Assembly: GCF_008801605.1 (NCBI RefSeq)
Contig: NZ_VZPJ01000019.1
Coordinates: 1 to 64,000, forward strand
Length of the DNA: 64,000 nucleotides
Source of the DNA: Pseudomonas brassicacearum subsp. brassicacearum
Lineage (GTDB): Bacteria; Pseudomonadota; Gammaproteobacteria; Pseudomonadales; Pseudomonadaceae
Direction of reading: 5' to 3'
Part shown: positions 1 to 16,210 of the stretch, in pieces
Position numbering within the stretch: position 1 is the first letter of the stretch
Layout of the letters: each line of letters begins with the position of its first letter
Notes under the pieces: generated by a model
Told to the model about the DNA's origin: nothing
Databases searched by the model: none
What the model saw: the letters and a program-made list of their open reading frames with translations, nothing else
Translations under genes and position numbers: made by a program

Positions 1-852
1 CAAACCCGTGAGCACATCCTGCTGTCCCGTCAGGTAGGCGTTCCGTACATCGTTGTCTTCCTGAACAAGGCTGACATGGTTGACGACGCTGAGCTGCTGG
101 AACTGGTTGAGATGGAAGTGCGCGATCTGCTGAGCACTTACGATTTCCCAGGTGATGATACTCCAATCATCATCGGTTCGGCTCTGATGGCTCTGAACGG
201 CCAAGACGACAACGAAATGGGCACCACTGCTGTCAAGAAGCTGGTGGAAACTCTGGATAGCTACATCCCAGAGCCAGAGCGTGCTATCGATAAGCCGTTC
301 CTGATGCCGATCGAAGACGTGTTCTCGATCTCCGGTCGCGGTACTGTTGTGACTGGTCGTGTTGAGCGTGGCATCGTCCGTATCCAGGAAGAAGTTGAGA
401 TTGTCGGTCTGCGCGATACTCAGAAAACTACCTGCACCGGCGTTGAAATGTTCCGCAAGCTGCTCGACGAAGGTCGTGCTGGTGAGAACTGCGGCGTGCT
501 GCTGCGCGGCACCAAGCGTGACGATGTTGAGCGTGGCCAGGTTCTGGTCAAGCCAGGTACCGTCAAGCCGCACACCAAGTTCACCGCAGAAGTTTACGTT
601 CTGAGCAAGGAAGAGGGCGGCCGTCATACTCCGTTCTTCAAGGGCTACCGTCCACAGTTCTACTTCCGTACAACTGACGTGACTGGTAACTGCGAGCTGC
701 CAGAAGGCGTTGAAATGGTAATGCCAGGTGACAACATTCAGATGACTGTTACCTTGATCAAGACCATCGCGATGGAAGACGGTCTGCGTTTCGCTATCCG
801 TGAAGGCGGTCGTACCGTCGGCGCTGGCGTCGTAGCTAAAGTCATCGAGTAA
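1..852 (+). CDS. tuf: Elongation factor Tu, first copy (5' truncated by window edge)
   Basis: EF-Tu is the GTPase that delivers aminoacyl-tRNA to the ribosomal A site. The window opens in frame at the codon matching residue 115 of the complete copy at 16211, so about 283 C-terminal residues are present: the end of the G domain with the NKAD motif, then beta-barrel domains II and III. The stop is at 850-852. Its place ahead of tRNA-Trp, secE and nusG is the one usually called tufB in proteobacteria. It differs from the second copy at 16 residues, most of them in domain II, while several stretches are identical at base level. That is far more than the near-identity of the two E. coli copies. 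Confidence 0.97.
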   Translation, partial: QTREHILLSRQVGVPYIVVFLNKADMVDDAELLELVEMEVRDLLSTYDFPGDDTPIIIGSALMALNGQDDNEMGTTAVKKLVETLDSYIPEPERAIDKPFLMPIEDVFSISGRGTVVTGRVERGIVRIQEEVEIVGLRDTQKTTCTGVEMFRKLLDEGRAGENCGVLLRGTKRDDVERGQVLVKPGTVKPHTKFTAEVYVLSKEEGGRHTPFFKGYRPQFYFRTTDVTGNCELPEGVEMVMPGDNIQMTVTLIKTIAMEDGLRFAIREGGRTVGAGVVAKVIE

Positions 853-870
853 ACAGTTGTAATGTCTTTT

Positions 871-905
871 TCGGGCCGGCATAATGGTCGGCCTGATTTT
901 GTTTT
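871..905 (+). terminator. Terminator-like hairpin ending at the first base of tRNA-Trp
   Basis: An 8-bp stem (871-878 with 889-896, one G-U pair) is followed by a T-rich run, TTTTGTTTT, that ends at 905, one base before the tRNA. It would end or reduce tuf transcription, or serve as a 3' end or processing signal between tuf and the tRNA. No separate promoter fits between the hairpin and the tRNA, so the tRNA is probably made by read-through. Confidence 0.6.
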
Positions 906-981
906 AGGTCAGTAGCTCAATTGGCAGAGCGACGGTCTCCAAAACCGTAGGTTGGGGGTTCGATTCCCTCCTGACCTGCCA
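906..981 (+). tRNA. tRNA-Trp (anticodon CCA)
   Basis: A 76-base cloverleaf: acceptor stem AGGTCAG (906-912) with CTGACCT (971-977), discriminator G978 and an encoded CCA at 979-981. The anticodon arm has the CTCCAAA loop, giving anticodon CCA for tryptophan, and the T loop reads GTTCGATTC. It lies between tuf and secE, as commonly seen in gammaproteobacteria, and is probably co-transcribed with them. Confidence 0.97.
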
Positions 982-1026
982 GATTCACTCAGTGTGTCTG
1001 GCTTTCTTTTCACAGGATCTTCATAG

Positions 1027-1395
1027 ATGACTCCTAAAGCTGAAGCTCAAGGCTCTCGCTTCGATCTGCTCAAGTGGCTAGTGGTAGTCGCTTTGGTGGT
1101 TATTGGCGTTGTTGGCAATCAGTATTATTCTGCTTCGCCGATCCTGTACCGCGTACTTGCATTGCTTGCCATTGCTGCTGTTGCTGCCTTTGTAGGCCTG
1201 CAGACAGCCAAGGGCAAGTCTTTCTTTGTACTCGCTAAGGAAGCTCGCACCGAGATTCGTAAAGTCGTATGGCCGACTCGCCAAGAAACCACGCAGACCA
1301 CGTTGATTGTTGTGGCTGTTGTTCTGGTAATGGCGTTGCTGTTGTGGGGGCTCGATTCCCTGCTCGGCTGGCTTGTTTCCTTGATTGTTGGCTAA
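1027..1395 (+). CDS. secE: Preprotein translocase subunit SecE
   Basis: SecE is the small clamp subunit of the SecYEG channel in the inner membrane; it stabilises SecY. The 122-residue product has three hydrophobic segments (about residues 18-36, 41-60 and 92-121) and the conserved cytoplasmic amphipathic helix before the last one, with the EIRKVVWPTRQET motif. The length is close to the 127 residues of E. coli SecE. It is followed after 9 bases by nusG, the standard secE-nusG pair. Its partner secY is encoded at 26793. Confidence 0.97.
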   Translation: MTPKAEAQGSRFDLLKWLVVVALVVIGVVGNQYYSASPILYRVLALLAIAAVAAFVGLQTAKGKSFFVLAKEARTEIRKVVWPTRQETTQTTLIVVAVVLVMALLLWGLDSLLGWLVSLIVG

Positions 1396-1404
1396 GGGTG
1401 TCCC

Positions 1405-1938
1405 GTGGCTAAGCGTTGGTACGTTGTGCATGCTTACTCGGGTTACGAGAAGCATGTTATGCGCTCGCTGGTAGAGCGCGTAAAGCTGGCTGGCATGGAA
1501 GATGGCTTTGGCGAAATTCTGGTCCCCACTGAAGAAGTGGTTGAGATGCGTAATGGCCAGAAGCGCAAAAGTGAACGTAAGTTCTTTCCGGGCTACGTGC
1601 TGGTACAGATGGACATGAACGAAGGGACTTGGCACTTGGTCAAGGATACCCCTCGGGTGATGGGCTTCATTGGCGGTACTGCCGACAAGCCTGCGCCGAT
1701 CACAGATAAAGAGGCAGAAGCGATTCTGCGTCGCGTCGCTGATGGTAGCGACAAGCCGAAGCCGAAGACACTGTTTGAACCAGGTGAGGTTGTACGCGTC
1801 ACTGACGGTCCATTCGCTGATTTTAACGGCACGGTTGAAGAAGTTAACTACGAAAAGAGCCGGATCCAAGTCGCAGTGCTCATTTTCGGTCGCTCTACTC
1901 CGGTAGAGCTAGAGTTCAGTCAGGTCGAAAAGGTCTGA
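1405..1938 (+). CDS. nusG: Transcription termination/antitermination factor NusG
   Basis: NusG binds the RNA polymerase clamp and links it to Rho or to ribosomal protein S10. The 177-residue protein has the N-terminal NGN domain (starting AKRWYVVHAYSGYE) and a C-terminal KOW domain around residues 125-160 (GEVVRVTDGPFADFNGTVEE). The start is GTG at 1405 with a purine-rich GGG motif upstream, and only 9 bases separate it from secE. A hairpin terminator follows the stop codon, so the downstream L11 operon can be uncoupled from secE-nusG. Confidence 0.98.
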   Translation: MAKRWYVVHAYSGYEKHVMRSLVERVKLAGMEDGFGEILVPTEEVVEMRNGQKRKSERKFFPGYVLVQMDMNEGTWHLVKDTPRVMGFIGGTADKPAPITDKEAEAILRRVADGSDKPKPKTLFEPGEVVRVTDGPFADFNGTVEEVNYEKSRIQVAVLIFGRSTPVELEFSQVEKV

Positions 1939-1953
1939 TTGAGCAGGCATCCC

Positions 1954-1984
1954 AACCCCGCAGCCCAAGGCTGTGGGGTTTTGT
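1954..1984 (+). terminator. Intrinsic terminator after nusG
   Basis: A 12-bp stem (1954-1965 with 1969-1980, one G-U pair) with a CAA loop runs into a short T run. It separates secE-nusG from rplKA. The T run is short, so partial read-through is likely. No clear -35/-10 pair was found between here and rplK. Confidence 0.75.
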
Positions 1985-2055
1985 CGTCACTGGGATAAAC
2001 GCGCAAGTAACCGGGGAGCCTTTCGAGGCGTTCGAACCCGTAATTGGAGTGCCTC

Positions 2056-2487
2056 ATGGCCAAGAAAATTACCGCTTACATCAAGCTGCAAGTGAAGGCC
2101 GCTCAGGCTAACCCAAGCCCACCTGTTGGTCCTGCCCTGGGTCAGCACGGCGTGAACATCATGGAATTCTGCAAGGCTTTCAACGCCCGTACTCAGGGTC
2201 TTGAGCCAGGTCTGCCGACTCCAGTGATCATCACTGTCTACAGCGACCGTAGCTTCACTTTCGAAACAAAAAGCACCCCAGCTTCGGTTCTGCTGAAGAA
2301 GGCTGCAGGTTTGACCAGCGGTTCCGCTCGTCCAAACACCGTTAAGGTTGGCACCGTTACCCGTGCTCAGCTGGAAGAAATCGCGAAAACCAAAAACGCG
2401 GATCTGACTGCAGCTGATATGGATGCAGCCGTGCGTACTATCGCCGGTTCTGCTCGTAGCATGGGCCTTAACGTGGAGGGTGTGTAA
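2056..2487 (+). CDS. rplK: 50S ribosomal protein L11
   Basis: L11 forms the GTPase-associated centre on 23S rRNA with L10 and L7/L12 and is needed for RelA activation. The product is 143 residues starting MAKKITAYIKLQ. The N-terminal domain has the proline-rich PSPPVGPALGQHG segment, which is the thiopeptide-binding region in the family, and the C-terminal domain binds rRNA. An in-frame ATG 12 bases upstream would add MECL, which is not a family feature, so ATG 2056 is chosen. The stop overlaps the rplA start (TAATG). The short GC-rich leader at about 2008-2040 may hold the L1 autoregulatory site known in E. coli, but that is inference. Confidence 0.98.
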   Translation: MAKKITAYIKLQVKAAQANPSPPVGPALGQHGVNIMEFCKAFNARTQGLEPGLPTPVIITVYSDRSFTFETKSTPASVLLKKAAGLTSGSARPNTVKVGTVTRAQLEEIAKTKNADLTAADMDAAVRTIAGSARSMGLNVEGV

Positions 2488-3182
2488 TGGCTAAGCTGAC
2501 CAAGCGTCAAAAGGCTATCGCCGGCAAAATCGAAGCAGGCAAGGCCTACAACTTTGTAGATGCCGCCGCTCTGCTGGCTGAGCTGTCGACTGTCAAGTTC
2601 AGCGAGTCGTTCGACGTTGCTGTAAACCTGGGCGTTGACCCACGTAAATCCGACCAGGTCGTTCGTAGCGCTACCGTGCTGCCACACGGCACTGGCAAGA
2701 CCGTTCGTGTAGCTGTCTTCACCCAGGGCCCAGCAGCAGAAGCTGCTCTGGCTGCTGGTGCTGATCGCGTAGGCATGGACGATCTGGCTGCTGAAATGAA
2801 GGGCGGCGACCTGAACTATGACGTAGTGATCGCATCCCCGGATGCCATGCGCGTTGTAGGTCAGTTGGGTCAGATCCTCGGTCCACGTGGTCTGATGCCT
2901 AACCCTAAAGTCGGCACCGTAACGCCAGACGTAGCCACCGCGGTTAAAAACGCCAAGGCTGGTCAGGTTCGTTATCGCACCGACAAAAACGGCATCATCC
3001 ATACTTCCGTTGGCAAGATCGGCTTCGACGCCGTCAAGCTGAAGGAAAACGTTGAAGCCCTGATCGCTGATCTGAAGCGTATCAAGCCAGCTTCTTCGAA
3101 AGGTATCTACGTCAAGCGCGTTACCCTGAGCACCACTATGGGCCCAGGTCTGGTCATCGATCAGAGCTCGCTCGACGCGTAA
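2487..3182 (+). CDS. rplA: 50S ribosomal protein L1
   Basis: L1 binds the mobile L1 stalk of 23S rRNA and helps release deacylated tRNA; in E. coli it also represses translation of its own rplK-rplA mRNA. The 231-residue length matches the family. The conserved KLTKRQKAI start and the GPRGLMPNPKVGTVT motif (about residues 131-145) are present. It overlaps rplK by one base, which fits translational coupling. It is followed by a 198-base untranslated stretch ahead of rplJ. Confidence 0.98.
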   Translation: MAKLTKRQKAIAGKIEAGKAYNFVDAAALLAELSTVKFSESFDVAVNLGVDPRKSDQVVRSATVLPHGTGKTVRVAVFTQGPAAEAALAAGADRVGMDDLAAEMKGGDLNYDVVIASPDAMRVVGQLGQILGPRGLMPNPKVGTVTPDVATAVKNAKAGQVRYRTDKNGIIHTSVGKIGFDAVKLKENVEALIADLKRIKPASSKGIYVKRVTLSTTMGPGLVIDQSSLDA

Positions 3183-3380
3183 GACTCAGGTTGGCGCAAG
3201 TAATTGCGCCAATCGAAAAATTGGGGTCCCTGCCTGGCGGGGGCTGTCCAAGACCGTAGGCGACGCAAGTCTTAAACCACAAGCCTACGCAGATGGTGCT
3301 CCCGGTTCCTTACCGAATCAGACACCAAAACGACATTCGGTTTCGACCGGATGAAACGGTAACAAGCAGGAGTTAAACCC
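3183..3380 (+). promoter_or_regulatory. rplJ leader region (L10-leader type) with a GNRA hairpin
   Basis: This 198-base stretch separates L1 from L10. It begins with a perfect 9-bp hairpin (3191-3199 with 3204-3212) closed by a GTAA (GNRA-type) tetraloop and without a T run, which looks like an RNA processing or stability element. The rest is rich in self-complementary segments, including one around 3336-3358 (CATTCGGTTTCGACCGGATG), and ends in the SD AGGAG before the GTG start. In gammaproteobacteria the L10-(L7/L12)4 complex binds such a leader to repress rplJL translation. The match here rests on position and general structure; no covariance search was run. Confidence 0.6.
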
Positions 3381-3881
3381 GTGGCAATTAAACTCGAAGA
3401 CAAGAAGGCCATCGTCGCTGAAGTCAACGAGGCTGCCAAAGCTGCTCTGTCCGCTGTCGTGGCTGATGCCCGTGGCGTAACAGTAGGCGCTATGACCGGA
3501 CTCCGTAAAGAGGCTCGTGAAGCTGGCGTTTACGTACGTGTTGTACGTAACACTCTGCTCAAGCGCGCTGTTGCTGACACTGAATACAGTGTCCTCAACG
3601 ACGTGTTCACCGGCCCGACCTTGATCGCGTTCTCCACCCAACATCCTGGCGCTGCTGCCCGTTTGTTCAAGGAATTCGCCAAAGGTCAGGACAAGTTCGA
3701 GATTAAGGCAGCTGCGTTCGAGGGCAAGTTCCTCGCAGCTAACCAGATCGACGTACTGGCAACTCTGCCGACCCGTGACGAAGCAATTTCCCAGCTGATG
3801 AGCGTGATTCAAGGCGCAACCAGCAAATTGGCTCGTACTCTGGCGGCACTGCGCGACCAGAAAGAAGCTGCCGCAGCCTAA
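3381..3881 (+). CDS. rplJ: 50S ribosomal protein L10
   Basis: L10 anchors the L7/L12 dimers to the ribosomal stalk. The product is 166 residues from a GTG start at 3381 with AGGAG about 8 bases upstream. The N-terminal rRNA/L11-binding domain (MAIKLEDKKAIV, then the RGVTV and VVRNTLLKRA segments) is followed by a C-terminal helix ending in AAAA, which carries the L12 dimers in the family. It is followed after 78 bases by rplL, forming the classic rplJ-rplL pair that feeds into rpoBC. Confidence 0.97.
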   Translation: MAIKLEDKKAIVAEVNEAAKAALSAVVADARGVTVGAMTGLRKEAREAGVYVRVVRNTLLKRAVADTEYSVLNDVFTGPTLIAFSTQHPGAAARLFKEFAKGQDKFEIKAAAFEGKFLAANQIDVLATLPTRDEAISQLMSVIQGATSKLARTLAALRDQKEAAAA

Positions 3882-3959
3882 GGCTCGACACTCCTTTTCG
3901 CGTTTTTTGTTTATTTCGATGGTCGCGTAGGCCGTCCCCCAATCCAGGAATTTAGAGTC

Positions 3960-4325
3960 ATGTCTATCTCTCAAAACGATATCCTCGAAGCCGTTGGCAA
4001 CATGTCCGTAATGGAAGTTGTTGAGCTGATCAAAGCTTTCGAAGAAAAATTCGGTGTTACCGCTGCTGCTGCTTCCGCTGGTCCAGCTGTTGCTGCTGCC
4101 GTTGCTGAAGAGCAAACCGAATTCAACGTCATGCTGACCGAAGCTGGCGAGAAGAAAGTTAACGTGATCAAGGCAGTACGTGAACTGACCGGTCTGGGCC
4201 TGAAAGAAGCCAAGGCTGTAGTTGACGGCGCTCCTGCCATGGTTCTGGAAGCTGTTGCCAAAGACGCAGCTGACAAAGCCAAAGCAGTTCTGGAAGAAGC
4301 AGGCGCTAAAGTCGAGCTGAAGTAA
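3960..4325 (+). CDS. rplL: 50S ribosomal protein L7/L12
   Basis: L7/L12 is the multicopy stalk protein that recruits and activates the translational GTPases. The 121-residue protein shows the N-terminal dimerisation domain (about 1-35), an Ala-rich hinge (about 36-53) and the C-terminal factor-binding domain, with the GLGLKEAKAVVDGAP motif near residues 78-92. It lies between rplJ and rpoB. A hairpin followed by a T run after its stop is well placed to reduce read-through into rpoB, which would help set the high ratio of L12 to polymerase subunits. Confidence 0.98.
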   Translation: MSISQNDILEAVGNMSVMEVVELIKAFEEKFGVTAAAASAGPAVAAAVAEEQTEFNVMLTEAGEKKVNVIKAVRELTGLGLKEAKAVVDGAPAMVLEAVAKDAADKAKAVLEEAGAKVELK

Positions 4326-4371
4326 GCATCGACTTTGCGTCTCCAGCCCGAGCGTTAAGCGACAGGCTGAT

Positions 4372-4400
4372 GGCTGGTGGCTCTTGCCACCGGCCTTTTT
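4372..4400 (+). terminator. Attenuator hairpin between rplL and rpoB
   Basis: A 10-bp stem (4372-4381 with 4386-4395, one G-U pair), TCTT loop and a run of five T. It lies in the 220-base gap between rplL and rpoB. In E. coli this gap carries a partial terminator that lets only a fraction of polymerases into rpoBC; the same role is inferred here. The rest of the gap (4401-4545) shows no clear promoter and is probably rpoB leader RNA. Confidence 0.75.
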
Positions 4401-4545
4401 CCGTTATTGGCAGTCGACTGGGTCGGTGCTGATCACGAGCTGTAACCACCCGATGTGGTGGCGCAAACCATGGGGTTTGCACGATTTTCTGGCTGCTCCC
4501 GTCGGGAGGGGCCAAACAAGCAGGTGACCAAGCTGGGGAACGCTG

Positions 4546-8619
<4,074 letters not shown>

Positions 8620-8683
8620 CACGTGACGCGAATCGAGAGCGGGGCTGTTTTGCCCGCTCTCTGCTCCGCCAGGAGGAAAGGCC

Positions 8684-12883
<4,200 letters not shown>

Positions 12884-12979
12884 GTTCTGCGGTAATTGAG
12901 TGCCTGGCCCTGGTCACCCCGTTCGGCGGATCGAGACAAATTGTCGAGATCCGGCGGGCGGGGAGGTCGGGGCCTTGCC

Positions 12980-13008
12980 TTGACTGGGGACAAGATCCTC
13001 TTTAGACT
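12980..13008 (+). promoter_or_regulatory. Probable sigma70 promoter of the str operon
   Basis: TTGACT (12980-12985), a 17-base spacer and TAGACT (13003-13008) predict a start near 13015, about 85 bases before rpsL. The terminator-like hairpin at 13025-13050 then lies inside the 5' leader of this transcript. The same -10 type (TAGAxT) occurs at the S10 promoter and before rpsH. Confidence 0.7.
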
Positions 13009-13024
13009 CTTGATCCCCTAAATT

Positions 13025-13050
13025 TGGCGGGAATTCGTTCCTGCCATTTT
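13025..13050 (+). terminator. UUCG-tetraloop hairpin with T-rich tail between rpoC and rpsL
   Basis: A 9-bp stem (13025-13033 with 13038-13046, one G-U pair) capped by TTCG and followed by TTTTGCTTTTCTT. It may end rpoBC transcripts. Because it lies downstream of the promoter at 12980-13008, it could also act as an attenuator of the str operon. Confidence 0.7.
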
Positions 13051-13099
13051 GCTTTTCTTGTAAGACAATAGCGTCGCAAGACAACAGTGGAGCTAGTAG

Positions 13100-13471
13100 A
13101 TGGCAACTATCAACCAGCTGGTACGTCAGCCGCGTAAGCGTATCGTCGAGAAATCCGACGTGCCTGCGCTGCAGAACTGCCCGCAACGTCGTGGCGTATG
13201 CACCCGTGTGTATACCACCACGCCGAAAAAACCTAACTCGGCACTGCGTAAAGTATGCCGTGTGCGTCTGACCAACGGTTTCGAGGTTTCCTCGTACATC
13301 GGCGGTGAAGGCCACAACCTGCAAGAACACAGCGTGGTACTGATCCGCGGCGGTCGTGTAAAAGACTTGCCAGGTGTTCGTTACCACACCGTTCGCGGCT
13401 CTTTGGATACTTCCGGCGTTAAAGGTCGTAACCAAGGTCGTTCGAAGTACGGTACCAAGCGTCCGAAATAA
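13100..13471 (+). CDS. rpsL: 30S ribosomal protein S12
   Basis: S12 lies at the decoding centre and sets translational accuracy. It is 123 residues. The streptomycin-contact lysines are wild type: K43 in [13 protein letters not shown] and K88 in [11 protein letters not shown]. It is the first gene of the str operon (rpsL-rpsG-fusA-tuf), preceded by a sigma70-like promoter and a hairpin leader. The gap of 102 bases to rpsG shows no clear terminator. Confidence 0.98.
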
Positions 13472-13573
13472 TCGGCCGTTTTGCAGTTTTTAATTTTATT
13501 GAGTCGATAAGAGTAAGGTCGGGCACGCATCCGCTGTCCCGGGCTAACCTGAAGACCGTTTGAGGGCTTATCA

Positions 13574-14044
13574 ATGCCAAGACGTCGCGTAGCAGCCAAA
13601 CGTGAGATTCTGGACGATCCGAAATACGGAAGCCAGATTCTCGCCAAGTTCATGAACCACGTAATGGAAAGCGGCAAGAAAGCCGTTGCCGAGCGTATCG
13701 TTTATGGCGCACTGGACAAAGTTAAGGAACGCAAGAACAGCGATCCCCTGGAAATCTTCGAGAAAGCTCTCGACGCCATCGCTCCGCTGGTCGAAGTGAA
13801 GTCGCGCCGTGTAGGCGGTGCTACTTACCAGGTTCCGGTCGAAGTTCGTCCGTCCCGTCGTAACGCCCTGGCAATGCGCTGGTTGGTAGACTTCGCCCGC
13901 AAGCGCGGCGAGAAGTCCATGGCCCTGCGTTTGGCTGGCGAACTGTTGGACGCTGCTGAAGGTAAAGGTGCTGCAGTTAAGAAGCGTGAAGACGTGCACC
14001 GTATGGCTGAAGCCAACAAGGCTTTCTCGCACTACCGCTTCTAA
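13574..14044 (+). CDS. rpsG: 30S ribosomal protein S7
   Basis: S7 nucleates assembly of the 30S head by binding the 3' domain of 16S rRNA, and contacts E-site tRNA. The 156-residue product starts MPRRRVAAKREIL and has the SRRVGGATYQVPVEV beta-hairpin and the RNALAMRWLV helix expected of the family. In E. coli S7 represses the str operon by binding the rpsL-rpsG intergenic RNA; the 102-base gap upstream here could carry such a site, but no matching structure was established. Confidence 0.98.
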   Translation: MPRRRVAAKREILDDPKYGSQILAKFMNHVMESGKKAVAERIVYGALDKVKERKNSDPLEIFEKALDAIAPLVEVKSRRVGGATYQVPVEVRPSRRNALAMRWLVDFARKRGEKSMALRLAGELLDAAEGKGAAVKKREDVHRMAEANKAFSHYRF

Positions 14045-14074
14045 TTTTAGCGTCACTCAATTTGCGAGGGCTTT

Positions 14075-16180
14075 ATGGCTCGTACTACACCGATTAACCG
14101 CTACCGTAACATCGGTATCGTCGCTCACGTGGATGCTGGTAAAACCACCACCACCGAGCGCGTCCTTTTTTACACCGGCAAAAGCCACAAGATGGGCGAG
14201 GTGCATGATGGCGCCGCGACCACCGACTGGATGGTGCAGGAGCAGGAGCGTGGTATTACCATTACTTCTGCTGCCATTACCGCTTTCTGGAAGGGTTCCG
14301 AGAAGCAGTACAAGGACGAGCACCGCTTCAACGTCATCGATACCCCGGGCCACGTTGACTTCACCATTGAAGTAGAACGTTCCCTGCGCGTACTCGACGG
14401 CGCTGTGGTTGTATTCTGCGGCACCTCGGGCGTTGAGCCTCAGTCGGAAACCGTATGGCGTCAAGCCAACAAATACGGCGTTCCACGTCTTGTTTATGTG
14501 AACAAGATGGACCGTGCTGGTGCCAACTTCCTGCGCGTGATCGGTCAGATCAAGCAGCGTCTGGGCCACACTCCGGTGCCTATTCAGCTGGCTATCGGTT
14601 CCGAAGACAACTTCCAGGGTCAGATCGATCTGATCAACATGCAAGCTGTCTACTGGAACGATGCTGACAAAGGCATGGTTCCTGTTCGCAAGGACATTCC
14701 TGCTGAATTGCTGGAAGAAGCCGAGAAGTGGCGTGGCAACATGGTTGAGGCTGCGGCCGAAGCCAACGAAGAACTGATGAACAAGTACCTCGAGGGCGAA
14801 GAGCTCACCAACGAGGAAATCAAGGCCGCTCTGCGCCAGCGTACTATCGCTGGTGAAATCGTCCTGGCTGTTTGCGGTTCTTCCTTCAAGAACAAGGGCG
14901 TTCCCCTGGTTCTCGACGCCGTTATCGACTTCCTGCCTGCGCCAACCGACATTCCTGCCATCAAGGGTACTGACCCGGATGACGAGACTATCGAGCTGGA
15001 GCGTCATGCCGACGACAGCGAGCCGTTCTCGGCTCTGGCGTTCAAGATCGCTACCGACCCATTCGTGGGTACCTTGACCTTTGTCCGTGTTTACTCGGGC
15101 GTGTTGAACTCCGGCGACGGCGTGATCAACTCTGTAAAAGGCAAGAAAGAGCGCGTAGGCCGTATGGTGCAAATGCACGCTAACGCCCGCGAAGAGATCA
15201 AGGAAGTGCGCGCTGGCGACATCGCGGCCTTGATCGGCATGAAGGACGTCACCACGGGTGAAACCTTGTGCAATGGCGACAAGCCAATCATCCTGGTTCG
15301 CATGGACTTCCCGGAGCCGGTTATTTCGGTTGCCGTTGAGCCTAAGACCAAGGATGACCAGGAAAAAATGGGTATCGCTCTGGGCAAGCTTGCTCAGGAA
15401 GACCCGTCTTTCCGCGTCAAGACTGATGAAGAGACTGGTCAGACGATCATCTCCGGCATGGGCGAGCTGCACCTGGACATCCTGGTTGACCGGATGCGCC
15501 GTGAGTTCAACGTCGAAGCCAACATCGGTAAGCCTCAGGTTTCCTATCGTGAGCGCATCACGAAGAACTGTGAAATCGAAGGCAAGTTCGTTCGCCAGTC
15601 CGGCGGTCGTGGTCAGTTCGGTCACTGCTGGATCCGTTTTGCACCGGCTGACGAAGGTCAGGAAGGTCTGCAATTCGTGAACGAAGTCGTAGGTGGTGTG
15701 GTTCCTAAGGAATACATCCCGGCGATCCAGAAGGGTATCGAAGAGCAGATGAAGAACGGCGTTGTTGCCGGCTATCCGCTGATCGGCCTGAAGGCAACTG
15801 TGTTTGATGGTTCTTACCACGACGTCGACTCCAACGAGATGGCGTTCAAGGTGGCTGCTTCCATGGCAACCAAGCAACTGGCCCAGAAGGGCGGTGGTGA
15901 GTTGCTCGAGCCGATCATGGCGGTAGAAGTCGTTACGCCTGAAGACTACATGGGTGATGTCATGGGCGACCTTAACCGTCGTCGTGGCATGATTCTGGGT
16001 ATGGAAGATACGGTTTCCGGCAAGGTCATTCGTGCCGAGGTTCCGTTGGGTGAAATGTTCGGTTATGCAACCGACGTTCGTTCCATGTCTCAGGGTCGCG
16101 CAAGCTACTCTATGGAATTCAAAAAATACAATACAGCTCCGTCGCATATCGTCGAGACTGTTACCAAAAAGCAAGGCTGA
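14075..16180 (+). CDS. fusA: Elongation factor G
   Basis: EF-G is the GTPase that drives ribosomal translocation and, with RRF, ribosome recycling. The 701-residue protein has the G domain with P-loop AHVDAGKTT (about residues 17-25), switch II DTPGHVDF and NKMD, then domains II-V. The C-terminal GMILGMEDTVSGKVIRAEVP stretch is typical of domains IV-V. It starts 30 bases after rpsG and is followed 30 bases later by tuf, so the four str genes form one compact operon. Confidence 0.98.
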   Translation: MARTTPINRYRNIGIVAHVDAGKTTTTERVLFYTGKSHKMGEVHDGAATTDWMVQEQERGITITSAAITAFWKGSEKQYKDEHRFNVIDTPGHVDFTIEVERSLRVLDGAVVVFCGTSGVEPQSETVWRQANKYGVPRLVYVNKMDRAGANFLRVIGQIKQRLGHTPVPIQLAIGSEDNFQGQIDLINMQAVYWNDADKGMVPVRKDIPAELLEEAEKWRGNMVEAAAEANEELMNKYLEGEELTNEEIKAALRQRTIAGEIVLAVCGSSFKNKGVPLVLDAVIDFLPAPTDIPAIKGTDPDDETIELERHADDSEPFSALAFKIATDPFVGTLTFVRVYSGVLNSGDGVINSVKGKKERVGRMVQMHANAREEIKEVRAGDIAALIGMKDVTTGETLCNGDKPIILVRMDFPEPVISVAVEPKTKDDQEKMGIALGKLAQEDPSFRVKTDEETGQTIISGMGELHLDILVDRMRREFNVEANIGKPQVSYRERITKNCEIEGKFVRQSGGRGQFGHCWIRFAPADEGQEGLQFVNEVVGGVVPKEYIPAIQKGIEEQMKNGVVAGYPLIGLKATVFDGSYHDVDSNEMAFKVAASMATKQLAQKGGGELLEPIMAVEVVTPEDYMGDVMGDLNRRRGMILGMEDTVSGKVIRAEVPLGEMFGYATDVRSMSQGRASYSMEFKKYNTAPSHIVETVTKKQG

Positions 16181-16210
16181 TTCAGCCCTTTAGGCAAGGA
16201 GTTAATTGTC

